This document shows, in pieces, positions 1 through 5,388 of a stretch of DNA of 5,585 bases (position 1 is the stretch's first letter; each line of letters begins with the position of its first letter). The translations under genes and the position numbers were made by a program. The DNA comes from Campylobacteraceae bacterium (lineage in GTDB: Bacteria; Campylobacterota; Campylobacteria; Campylobacterales; Sulfurovaceae): NCBI GenBank assembly GCA_026986355.1, contig JALSOO010000008.1:1-5585 (forward strand), written 5' to 3'. Below the pieces are notes generated by a model. It saw only the letters and a list, made by a program, of their open reading frames with translations, had not been told where the DNA came from and ran no database searches.

Positions 1-586
1 GAATAACAATCTTTTTATATTCTCTATGTTTAAGCTCTTTTAACGGTTTTGTTGGAATAGTAGTTGATACTTCTGTTTTATTTACATCAGAGACTAAAGT
101 TACAGGAGATACTATTTTTTGAATAGAGTTATTATTTTCTTTTTCTTTGATAATTACATCGGCAACTTTGCTATCTACAGATTCATTATTATCTACAACA
201 TTTTGAGATGGATAATGAGTTTTTAGGTTTGCACTCTTGATTGGATTTAAATCTAAACCATCAGGCTTAGATAGATTTTCATCTCTATCTAATTTTATTT
301 TTTTATGGATAATAATTTTTTCTCTTTTATAAATATGAGTTTGTTCTTCTATTTTCTCTTTATCAGAATGAACAAGAGGTGTTTTAGCATGTCCTTTAAC
401 TGATACTTCTACTTCGTTAAGAGAAATACTATCTTTTATATGACTATTATTCTGATGTTTATCACTCTTTACCTCATCAATAGTAGAGAGAGCTTCTCCT
501 TGCTTGATATCCTCTCTGTTTCCACACTCTTTTAAAAAGAACATTGCTCCAATCAATAGAAATGCTATTATTGCCGTATGTACCAT
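1..586 (-). CDS. Hypothetical membrane-anchored hydrophilic protein, 5' part (C-terminus beyond window edge)
   Basis: The frame is open from an ATG at 586-584 down to base 1, giving 195 codons with no stop, so the gene is cut by the window edge. An AGGAAA-type Shine-Dalgarno (plus-strand 592-597) lies at good spacing, and a perfect TATAAT box sits just upstream on the same strand. The protein begins MVHTAIIAFLLIGAMFFLKE: one hydrophobic stretch at about residues 4-18, then a charged segment, consistent with an uncleaved N-terminal anchor. The cysteine at about residue 21 is preceded by LKE, so this is not a convincing lipobox. From about residue 22 on, the chain is rich in Lys, Glu, Asp, Asn and Ser with scattered prolines and no recognisable domain. 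It looks like a low-complexity linker, such as joins a membrane anchor to a C-terminal domain in TonB-like, SPOR or peptidoglycan-binding proteins. I do not recognise the family, and any functional domain would lie outside the window. Confidence 0.75.
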   Translation of the reverse strand, partial: MVHTAIIAFLLIGAMFFLKECGNREDIKQGEALSTIDEVKSDKHQNNSHIKDSISLNEVEVSVKGHAKTPLVHSDKEKIEEQTHIYKREKIIIHKKIKLDRDENLSKPDGLDLNPIKSANLKTHYPSQNVVDNNESVDSKVADVIIKEKENNNSIQKIVSPVTLVSDVNKTEVSTTIPTKPLKELKHREYKKIVI

Positions 587-614
587 TATCTTTCCTCAAT
601 CATTTTTTGTCTAT

Positions 615-620
615 ATTATA
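615..620 (-). promoter_or_regulatory. Promoter -10 box (TATAAT) for the leftward hypothetical gene
   Basis: On the minus strand the six bases read TATAAT exactly, preceded by TTCA. A start site about 7 bases downstream would leave a leader of about 20 nt before the ATG at 586, with room for the AGGAAA ribosome binding site. No good TTGACA -35 is visible, as is usual for Campylobacterota vegetative promoters. This is the only strong box in the divergent region 587-672; the rightward rqcH gene has only weak TAATAT/ATATAT matches around 633-640. Confidence 0.55.
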
Positions 621-660
621 TGAAAGTTTAGTTAATATATCACTTTTTAAATTTAATTAA

Positions 661-675
661 AAAGGAAACATCATC
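661..675 (+). promoter_or_regulatory. Shine-Dalgarno and non-canonical ATC start region of rqcH
   Basis: AAGGA at 662-666 is a strong Shine-Dalgarno. Six bases downstream, at 673-675, is ATC followed by AAA-CAC-TAT, reading (M)KHYELASIV, which fits the usual MK-x-x-x-L-x-x-IV N-terminus of the family. The frame is closed by a TAA at 658-660, and no ATG, GTG or TTG occurs in frame between that stop and a TTG at 766. ATC also occurs at 670, but only 3 bases from the Shine-Dalgarno. The placement is deduced from spacing and expected homology; use of ATC as a start is an inference. Confidence 0.55.
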
Positions 676-2016
676 AAACACTATGAACTTGCTTCTATTG
701 TTACACACTTTTCAAGATTTAATTATATATCCAGAGCTAGAAGAGTAGAGAACAATACGATTGAATTGACTTTTGATAGAGATAATAGTTTCTTTTTTAA
801 TATGACTAGAGGTGCTAGTTTTGTCTATATCTCCGACTCTATACGTCCACTTCAAAGCTATAACGCACCATTTGATAATCTATTGCACTCTCTCCTCTCT
901 GCTTCTAAACTCTTAAAAGTAGAGATACCAAACAGTGATAGGATATTACGTCTAACAGTTTCACCTAAAAGTGCTTATAAAGAGAAAAAGGTTATTGTAC
1001 AATTTGAGTTTACAGGTCGACATACTAATGCTATCTTGATTGATGAGAATGAGGTAGTTATTGAAGCTCTTAGACATATTGATGCAAATAGCTCATTTAG
1101 AGTAATCAAACCTAGTATAGAACTCTTACCTCTACCACCCTACCCTCAAAAAGAAGAGAAAAAAACCATAGAAGATATTGAGAGCTATCTAAAAGATAAA
1201 TTTATAGATTTTGAAAAAAAACGCATAGAGGGATTAAAAAAGCAAAAACTCTTAAGCGTTGCAAAAAAACGTGACAAACTACAAAAACTTCTGGACAAAC
1301 TCCCCTCTGCTGATAGTTTGGCTATAGAATCAAAACGATACCAAAATATTGCCAATATTGTACTAGCTAACCTTTATCAAATCAAACCTTATGATAAAAA
1401 GCTAAAGACTTATGATTTTGAGGGAAAAGAGATAACTATTAAACTTCCAAAAGGTATCGTTCCTAACCGTATTAGTGAATATTTTTTCAATCTTGCTAAA
1501 CGAGCAAAAACAAAAGCAAAAAATGTGCATATAGAAGAGGAAAATCTATCAAGCAAGATTAAATTTTATAAGAATATGTATCATGCAATCAGACAAGCTA
1601 CCTCATCTCATGAACTTGAACTTCTTGTTCCTAAACGTGCCAAAGCACAACGTAAAAGAGAGAAGATAAAAGAGTGTGAACTATTTTGGATAGATGACTA
1701 CAAAGTACTAATAGGTAGAAATAGCAAAGAGAATCAAGGATTATTAAAACTAGCAAAATCCAATGATATTTGGATGCATATACGCGATATTCCCTCTTCA
1801 CACCTCATCATAAAAACAGATAAACAGAATCTACCTAATTCAATTATAGAAAAAGCTGGTAAACTATGTGTAGATTTTTCATTGACCCAAGCAGGAGATT
1901 ATGATGTAGATTATTGCAAAAGACGTTTTGTAAAGATACAAGAGGGGTCAAATGTAGAGTATGATAAATATAAAACAGTTCGTGTTAGAAAAGAGGGTAT
2001 AGAGATACGAAAATAA
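673..2016 (+). CDS. rqcH: RqcH/NFACT family protein (DUF814), ribosome-associated quality control
   Basis: RqcH binds stalled 50S subunits carrying peptidyl-tRNA and recruits tRNA-Ala to add C-terminal alanine tails that mark the nascent chain for degradation (family knowledge). From ATC 673 the protein is 447 residues. The NFACT-N region, about 1-150, includes the run IELTFDRDNSFFFNMTRG, a DRI motif at D89-R90 that lines up with the tRNA-contacting Asp-Arg of Bacillus RqcH, and TGRHTN at 114-119, matching the family's GRHSN. A Lys/Glu-rich helical middle at about 160-320 fits the HhH and coiled-coil module. The C-terminal NFACT-R (DUF814) domain, about 335-440, shows FWIDDYKVLIGRNSKEN, WMHIRDIPSSH and a final VDYCKRRFVKI. 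All segments are present, so the gene looks intact apart from its start. A start at TTG 766 would remove 31 conserved N-terminal residues and is unlikely. It was formerly called a fibronectin-binding protein. It is transcribed alone, or together with cdsA if there is read-through. Confidence 0.88.
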   Translation: MKHYELASIVTHFSRFNYISRARRVENNTIELTFDRDNSFFFNMTRGASFVYISDSIRPLQSYNAPFDNLLHSLLSASKLLKVEIPNSDRILRLTVSPKSAYKEKKVIVQFEFTGRHTNAILIDENEVVIEALRHIDANSSFRVIKPSIELLPLPPYPQKEEKKTIEDIESYLKDKFIDFEKKRIEGLKKQKLLSVAKKRDKLQKLLDKLPSADSLAIESKRYQNIANIVLANLYQIKPYDKKLKTYDFEGKEITIKLPKGIVPNRISEYFFNLAKRAKTKAKNVHIEEENLSSKIKFYKNMYHAIRQATSSHELELLVPKRAKAQRKREKIKECELFWIDDYKVLIGRNSKENQGLLKLAKSNDIWMHIRDIPSSHLIIKTDKQNLPNSIIEKAGKLCVDFSLTQAGDYDVDYCKRRFVKIQEGSNVEYDKYKTVRVRKEGIEIRK

Positions 2017-2028
2017 GCCCTTTCATGA

Positions 2029-2034
2029 TATAAT
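2029..2034 (+). promoter_or_regulatory. Promoter -10 box (TATAAT) of the cdsA-dxr unit
   Basis: A perfect TATAAT lies 13 bases after the rqcH stop, inside CATGATATAATC, a form typical of vegetative promoters in this group. Transcription would begin at about 2040-2042, right at the edge of the inserted palindromic element. If the element and one TTATA copy are removed, the box would lie 26 bases before the cdsA ATG, a normal compact promoter with a short leader. No clear -35 box is seen. Activity is inferred from sequence only. Confidence 0.5.
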
Positions 2035-2039
2035 CAAGC

Positions 2040-2044
2040 TTATA
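2040..2044 (+). repeat. Target-site duplication, left copy (TTATA)
   Basis: TTATA directly abuts the left terminal inverted repeat and is repeated exactly at 2232-2236, directly abutting the right one. A direct repeat touching both ends of a perfect inverted repeat is the expected scar of a transposition event with a 5-bp staggered cut. Confidence 0.75.
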
Positions 2045-2069
2045 ACCTGAGTTCGATGGAATACTATAG
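2045..2069 (+). repeat. Left terminal inverted repeat (25 bp) of the MITE
   Basis: It begins ACCTGAGTTCGATGG and ends ACTATAG, and is the exact reverse complement of 2207-2231. Pairing resumes after a single mismatch at 2070. Read outward on the minus strand it contains TATAGT, one base from a consensus -10 box. Confidence 0.85.
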
Positions 2070-2075
2070 CCACAA

Positions 2076-2096
2076 AAGTCTACTAAAAGTAGGCTT
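2076..2096 (+). other. Small hairpin inserted in the left arm of the MITE
   Basis: AAGTCTAC (2076-2083) pairs with GTAGGCTT (2089-2096) around a TAAAA loop: eight pairs, one of them G-T. It is followed by CCC-TTT-GGG (2097-2105), a second minimal dyad. Together these 30 bases (2076-2105) have no counterpart in the right arm of the palindrome, so they would project as a side arm from the long stem. Confidence 0.5.
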
Positions 2097-2206
2097 CCCT
2101 TTGGGTTTTACGAGGTTTCCCATATGCTTAGACACATTTTTTTGAATTAACCAGTTAGTCCTGCAAAAATGTGCCGTTGCCTATGAAAAACCTCGCAAAA
2201 TTGTGA

Positions 2207-2231
2207 CTATAGTATTCCATCGAACTCAGGT
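2207..2231 (-). repeat. Right terminal inverted repeat (25 bp) of the MITE
   Basis: It is the exact reverse complement of 2045-2069, ending CGAACTCAGGT. The outward-facing TATAGT at 2208-2213 is one base from the -10 consensus and could give weak outward transcription toward cdsA, though no matching -35 is evident. Confidence 0.85.
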
Positions 2232-2236
2232 TTATA
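2232..2236 (+). repeat. Target-site duplication, right copy (TTATA)
   Basis: This is the exact copy of 2040-2044 and touches the right end of the element. It lies 5 bases before the AAAGG ribosome binding site of cdsA (2242-2246), so the insertion spared the translation signal. Confidence 0.75.
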
Positions 2237-2252
2237 TAACAAAAGGTTTTTG

Positions 2253-3020
2253 ATGAAATTTATAACAGATAATGCAGAACGATGGATAACTGCAACTGTA
2301 CTCTTGGCTGTGACTACTATTGTAGGTCTAATTGATAATGATTTACTTATGTGGGTTTATTTGGGTGCATTCTACTTTGTTGGATTTCATGAATCTATTA
2401 AACTCTTTGACATTCAGAGAAAATCTCCCTATCTCTATGCCACGGTTATTTGGATAACAGCATACTTCTATCCCAATCCTGATGACCTCTTTTTTATTAT
2501 GGCTATCTTCTTTGGTGCAAAACTTGCCTATACCCAAGAGCATATCAAAAAAAAGCTACTTATACCCTTTCTCTATCCTGTTAGTGGTTTTCTCTTTATG
2601 TTTATGCTCTACCGTGATTTTGGTATCAACTGGATGTTATGGTTACTTGTAATAGTAGCGATAACAGATACTGGAGCATTTTTTGTAGGTAAAGGTATAG
2701 GTAAAACTCAATTCTCTCCAACCTCTCCCAATAAAACATTAGAGGGTGTTATCGGGGGAGTACTTTTTGCAACCGTAGCAGGTACAGCTATTGGGGGGTA
2801 TTTTATGGAGTTAGTACCTTTAGTTGTAGCCTTTATTGTATCTATTCTAACCTCTATCGCCTCTGTATTTGGAGATCTATTTGAGAGCTATATCAAACGT
2901 GAAGCAGGAGTAAAAGACTCTGGAGATATTTTTCCTGGACATGGAGGTGTTCTTGATAGATTAGATGGATATCTATTTGGAGCAATTATTATGCTTATTG
3001 CATTGAGAGCGTTACTATAA
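2253..3020 (+). CDS. cdsA: Phosphatidate cytidylyltransferase (CDP-diacylglycerol synthase)
   Basis: CdsA makes CDP-diacylglycerol from CTP and phosphatidic acid, the precursor of all phospholipid head-group branches, in the cytoplasmic membrane. The 255-residue protein is strongly hydrophobic with several membrane helices (for example about 15-45, 60-75, 105-120, 126-147, 167-205 and 240-255). The C-terminal family signature is complete at residues 212-238: SYIKRE, then KDSGDIFPGHGG, then DRLD, with the acidic residues expected to bind metal and substrate. The upstream conserved stretch AITDTGAFFVGKGIGK, followed by SPNKTLEG (about residues 136-165), is also intact. ATG 2253 is preferred over the TTG at 2250 because AAAGG (2242-2246) is 6 bases from it. 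The stop codon TAA shares its last base with the dxr ATG, implying co-transcription and translational coupling. The MITE lies 21 bases upstream of the start codon. Confidence 0.96.
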   Translation: MKFITDNAERWITATVLLAVTTIVGLIDNDLLMWVYLGAFYFVGFHESIKLFDIQRKSPYLYATVIWITAYFYPNPDDLFFIMAIFFGAKLAYTQEHIKKKLLIPFLYPVSGFLFMFMLYRDFGINWMLWLLVIVAITDTGAFFVGKGIGKTQFSPTSPNKTLEGVIGGVLFATVAGTAIGGYFMELVPLVVAFIVSILTSIASVFGDLFESYIKREAGVKDSGDIFPGHGGVLDRLDGYLFGAIIMLIALRALL

Positions 3021-4099
3021 TGAGTATTGTACTTCTAGGCTCAACAGGCTCAATTGGTGTCAATACCCTACTTATCGCATCACACTATAATATAAAAGTA
3101 GAAGCATTAGTAGCAGGTAGAAATATTCAACTACTCAATCAACAGATAGCTAAATACAATCCTAAATATGTAGCTATTGCCAATAGAGAAGATATAGATA
3201 GAGTCAATCATGACAATATATTCTGTGGAGATAGTGGAATTTTAGAACTACTAGAGCAAACAGATAGCCCAACTATTGTAAACGCATTAGTAGGATATAC
3301 AGGTCTATCTCCTACCCTAAAAGCGATAGAGTTAGGAAGGAGAGTAGCCCTTGCTAACAAAGAGTCTCTAGTTGTAGCAGGAGAGTTTATAGATATGAGT
3401 AAGATTGTTCCTATTGATAGTGAACACTTTGGACTCTGGTATCTTATGGGAGAGCGTCCATTTTCTAAACTCTATGTTACTGCAAGTGGTGGAGCCTTTA
3501 GAGATTGGGATATAAAAGATATGCAAAGAGCTACCTTTAGCCAAGCACTCAAACACCCAAACTGGTCAATGGGAAATAAGATAACGATAGATTCAGCAAC
3601 TATGACTAACAAACTATTTGAACTGCTTGAAGCTAAATGGCTATTTAACACCTCTAATATTGATGCAGTTATAGAAAAAAAATCTATTATTCATGCTCTA
3701 GCAGAGTTTAAAGATGGTTCAACAACAGCACATTTTGCAGGAGTCGATATGAAGTTACCTATTGCTTTTGCTTTAAGAGGAAAAGTAGAAGAGGAGATTT
3801 TAGCACCTGTTAATCTATTAGAGATAGGAGCATTAGAGTTTCTACCAATAAGAGAAGAACGCTACCCTATTTGGGAGATAAAACAACATCTACTAGATAA
3901 CCCTCATTTAGGAGTAGTTGTCAATGCTGTAAATGAAGAGGCAATCAAAAAGTTTGAGAGAGATGAGGTTGATTTCTTTGGAATGGGTAAAATGGTCTTA
4001 GATACCTATAGAAAATTTGATAATATCAAGGCTAGAGATATAGAAGAGATTATAGAGATAGATAGAGAGGTACGAAACTATATTATAGGCGATTATTAA
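3020..4099 (+). CDS. dxr: 1-deoxy-D-xylulose-5-phosphate reductoisomerase
   Basis: Dxr (IspC) rearranges and reduces DXP to 2-C-methyl-D-erythritol 4-phosphate with NADPH, the first committed step of the MEP isoprenoid pathway, in the cytosol. At 359 residues it is near the usual length for Campylobacterota homologues, a little shorter than the E. coli enzyme. The NADPH-binding GSTGSIG is at residues 7-13; ALVGYTGL (89-96) and ALANKES (110-116) follow. Metal ligands correspond to D133 and E135 in PIDSEH and to E201 in TNKLFELLEAKW. The substrate-binding TASGG (154-158), HPNWSMG (179-185) and DSATMTNK (191-198) are all present, so the enzyme should be active. The ATG overlaps the cdsA stop (TAATG), with no strong ribosome binding site of its own, so translation probably depends on terminating ribosomes from cdsA. 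The hairpins that follow suggest the transcript ends here. Confidence 0.97.
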   Translation: MSIVLLGSTGSIGVNTLLIASHYNIKVEALVAGRNIQLLNQQIAKYNPKYVAIANREDIDRVNHDNIFCGDSGILELLEQTDSPTIVNALVGYTGLSPTLKAIELGRRVALANKESLVVAGEFIDMSKIVPIDSEHFGLWYLMGERPFSKLYVTASGGAFRDWDIKDMQRATFSQALKHPNWSMGNKITIDSATMTNKLFELLEAKWLFNTSNIDAVIEKKSIIHALAEFKDGSTTAHFAGVDMKLPIAFALRGKVEEEILAPVNLLEIGALEFLPIREERYPIWEIKQHLLDNPHLGVVVNAVNEEAIKKFERDEVDFFGMGKMVLDTYRKFDNIKARDIEEIIEIDREVRNYIIGDY

Positions 4100-4102
4100 A
4101 AC

Positions 4103-4119
4103 GTGTAGATTTGCTACAC
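4103..4119 (+). terminator. Weak hairpin just after dxr
   Basis: GTGTAG (4103-4108) and CTACAC (4114-4119) form a perfect 6-bp stem with an ATTTG loop, starting 4 bases after the dxr stop. Only two Ts follow before TGGCATGG, so it is a poor intrinsic terminator; it may act as a 3'-end stabiliser. Confidence 0.35.
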
Positions 4120-4221
4120 TTGGCATGGTTACTACAAAACTCTGCTTCTCTAATATTTAAAATATAGAATAAGATATCAAACATATCAAAAAAAATGATG
4201 AAAATTATAAATAGTGGATAG

Positions 4222-4256
4222 AAAGTATACAATCATCTAAAGATTATACTTTTTTT
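4222..4256 (+). terminator. Probable Rho-independent terminator between dxr and the por operon
   Basis: AAAGTAT (4222-4228) pairs with ATACTTT (4246-4252), and after a two-base bulge AATC (4231-4234) pairs with GATT (4242-4245). The stem runs into seven Ts (4250-4256). GATAG (4217-4221) and CTATC (4258-4262) could extend the base. The stem is AT-rich, so strength is uncertain. Its place, upstream of the por promoter region, fits ending cdsA-dxr transcription or insulating por. Confidence 0.5.
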
Positions 4257-4280
4257 ACTATCTATGAACATCATTTAAGA

Positions 4281-4301
4281 GAGGTATGATTACAATACCT
4301 C
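4281..4301 (+). promoter_or_regulatory. Por operon promoter overlapped by a perfect 7-bp inverted repeat (candidate operator)
   Basis: GAGGTAT (4281-4287) and ATACCTC (4295-4301) are perfect inverted halves around a 7-base centre, GATTACA. The dyad contains two candidate -10 boxes, TATGAT (4285-4290) and TACAAT (4291-4296), each one base from TATAAT. Transcription would begin about 4297-4303, leaving a leader of about 30 nt before the porC ATG at 4330. A dyad covering the -10 box is a typical repressor site, but no cognate regulator is in the window and a short leader hairpin is equally possible. Confidence 0.45.
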
Positions 4302-4329
4302 ATTAACAGATTAAATAATAGGAGAAGTC

Positions 4330-4893
4330 ATGACAGAGATTAGATGGCATAGCCGAGCTGGACAAGGTGCCGTATCTGGTGCTAAAGGTTTAGGAGATGT
4401 TGTAGCAACCACAGGTAAAGAGGTTCAAGCTTTTGCCCTGTATGGTTCTGCAAAGAGAGGGGCTGCCCTTAGAGCATACAATAGAATTTCAGATGAACAG
4501 ATTTTTAATCATGCAAAGTTTATGAATCCTGATTTTGTATTGGTAATTGACCCTGCATTGGCATTTACAGATAATATTGTTGAACATGAAAAAGATTCAA
4601 CAAAATACATTGTAACCACACACCTTAGTAAAGAGGAGTTAATAGCTGGACTTCCTGCACTTCAAGGTAAAGAAGATAGAGTATTTGTTGCTGATTGTGT
4701 TCAAATCTCTTTAGATGAGATTGGTAGAGCAATGCCAAATGCACCAATGCTTGGAGCTTTTGTAAAAATCTCTGGTATGTTTGAGTTGGATTATTTTTTA
4801 GAAAACATGGCAAGAGTGTTGGCTAAGTTCCCTCAAAAGATTATTGATGGAAATATGAGAGCTATTACTCGTGCATTTAATGAAGTTAATTAG
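4330..4893 (+). CDS. porC: Pyruvate:ferredoxin (flavodoxin) oxidoreductase, gamma subunit
   Basis: This is the gamma subunit of the four-subunit pyruvate:acceptor oxidoreductase, which interconverts pyruvate plus CoA with acetyl-CoA, CO2 and reduced ferredoxin or flavodoxin in the cytosol. The 187-residue chain matches the usual gamma length. It opens with the family hallmark HSRAGQGAVSGAKGLG (residues 7-22), continues with ALYGSAKRGAALRAYNR (36-52), and has the late family motif PNAPMLGAF (136-144). AGGAG at 4320-4324 is 5 bases from the ATG. The gene is first in the operon, 12 bases ahead of the delta gene, as in the Helicobacter porCDAB order. The gamma domain is shared with 2-oxoglutarate and other 2-oxoacid oxidoreductases; pyruvate specificity is inferred from gene order and close resemblance to epsilonproteobacterial PorC. 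The alternative name porG appears in some annotations. Confidence 0.93.
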   Translation: MTEIRWHSRAGQGAVSGAKGLGDVVATTGKEVQAFALYGSAKRGAALRAYNRISDEQIFNHAKFMNPDFVLVIDPALAFTDNIVEHEKDSTKYIVTTHLSKEELIAGLPALQGKEDRVFVADCVQISLDEIGRAMPNAPMLGAFVKISGMFELDYFLENMARVLAKFPQKIIDGNMRAITRAFNEVN

Positions 4894-4905
4894 GAAAGGG
4901 TAGAT

Positions 4906-5379
4906 ATGTCTGTAGAAGCACAAGATTTAAATTTATGTGGAACTGAGAGTAGAGGAAAGCTAGAACTAGGTGTTGGTAGTGGTCTCGTTGGTTGGGACGA
5001 AGTAACACAAGGTACAATTCTTACTGCATTTGAAGGAGATGCCTCTGGCATTGCAGGAATGAAATCAGAAGAGCGAACCTACTCTGAATTTAACTCCTAT
5101 ATGGGAACAGTTGCATCTTGGAGAGTTGAAAAACCTGTATTTAACAGAGACATCTGTATTGATTGTCAAAACTGTTGGGTATGGTGTCCTGATTCATCTA
5201 TCTTATCGAGAGATAAGCAGATGTTAGGAATTGATTATGACCACTGTAAAGGGTGTGCCGTTTGTGTGGAGGTTTGTCCTACCAATCCAAAATCACTTCT
5301 AATGTTCAATGAACATGCCGATTTAGATGAGTCTCTAGCTGTATGGCCAGAGAAAAAGAAAAAAGCGAAAAAAAAGTAA
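4906..5379 (+). CDS. porD: Pyruvate:ferredoxin (flavodoxin) oxidoreductase, delta subunit (2x[4Fe-4S])
   Basis: This is the ferredoxin-like delta subunit that carries electrons between the thiamine-diphosphate site and the external carrier. Two [4Fe-4S] motifs are complete: C84-x2-C87-x2-C90-x3-C94-P (in DICIDCQNCWVWCP) and C114-x2-C117-x2-C120-x3-C124-P (in HCKGCAVCVEVCP). At 157 residues it is longer than minimal delta subunits of about 100. About 75 residues precede the first cluster, including GWDEVTQGTILTAFEGDASG, the expected epsilonproteobacterial N-terminal part. The chain ends in a run of lysines (about 150-157). ATG 4906 follows GAAAGGG (4894-4900) at 5-base spacing and lies 12 bases after the porC stop; porA follows after 9 bases. 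An additional cysteine at residue 11 is outside the cluster motifs. Confidence 0.94.
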   Translation: MSVEAQDLNLCGTESRGKLELGVGSGLVGWDEVTQGTILTAFEGDASGIAGMKSEERTYSEFNSYMGTVASWRVEKPVFNRDICIDCQNCWVWCPDSSILSRDKQMLGIDYDHCKGCAVCVEVCPTNPKSLLMFNEHADLDESLAVWPEKKKKAKKK

Positions 5380-5388
5380 GGGGTCATT

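Larger units (their letters stand above)
2045..2231. mobile_element. MITE-like palindromic element, 187 bp, no coding capacity
   Basis: The ends are perfect 25-bp inverted repeats beginning ACCTGAGTTCGATGG, and TTATA is duplicated on both sides. The inverted symmetry continues inward. Positions 2045-2075 pair with 2201-2231 with one mismatch (2070/2206). After a 30-base insertion in the left arm (2076-2105), positions 2106-2141 pair with 2165-2200 at 28 of 36 positions. The apex holds TAACCAGTTA (2148-2157), itself a small dyad. No transposase fragment or meaningful reading frame is present, so movement would depend on a transposase supplied in trans. The repeats cannot be assigned by eye to an IS family; a 5-bp duplication is compatible with several, such as the IS1380 or IS1634 groups. 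The element lies between the cdsA promoter box and its ribosome binding site, so it would be transcribed as leader RNA. An alternative is a structured-RNA or REP-like repeat, but the exact flanking duplication favours a MITE. Confidence 0.8.

Noticed and set aside
683..748. 21-codon frame from ATG 683 (MNLLLLLHTF...) inside the 5' end of rqcH
   Set aside because: It is out of frame, 16 bases from the Shine-Dalgarno, and lies over conserved rqcH coding sequence; kept only as a possible competitor for initiation.
766..2016. TTG at 766 as the start of the rqcH gene
   Set aside because: No Shine-Dalgarno precedes it, and 31 upstream in-frame residues, including FSRFNYISRARRVENNTIEL, look like conserved family sequence.
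2045..2231. The palindrome as a simple Rho-independent terminator or as a CRISPR or tRNA-like element
   Set aside because: No T-run follows the stem, there are no repeated spacer units and no cloverleaf; the flanking 5-bp duplication points to transposition.
2250..2252. TTG at 2250 as the cdsA start
   Set aside because: It is directly followed by ATG 2253, which has better Shine-Dalgarno spacing.
2343..2543. Minus-strand open frame opposite cdsA
   Set aside because: It is the antisense shadow of a well-conserved gene, with no family resemblance.
3368..3556. Minus-strand open frame opposite dxr
   Set aside because: It is antisense to the conserved catalytic region of dxr and is not coding-like.
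4195..4221. Eight-codon frame from ATG 4195 in the dxr-por gap
   Set aside because: It is too short, has no ribosome binding site, and lies in AT-rich non-coding sequence.
4625..4813. Minus-strand open frame opposite porC
   Set aside because: It is antisense to a conserved gene, repetitive in Leu/Gln, with no support.
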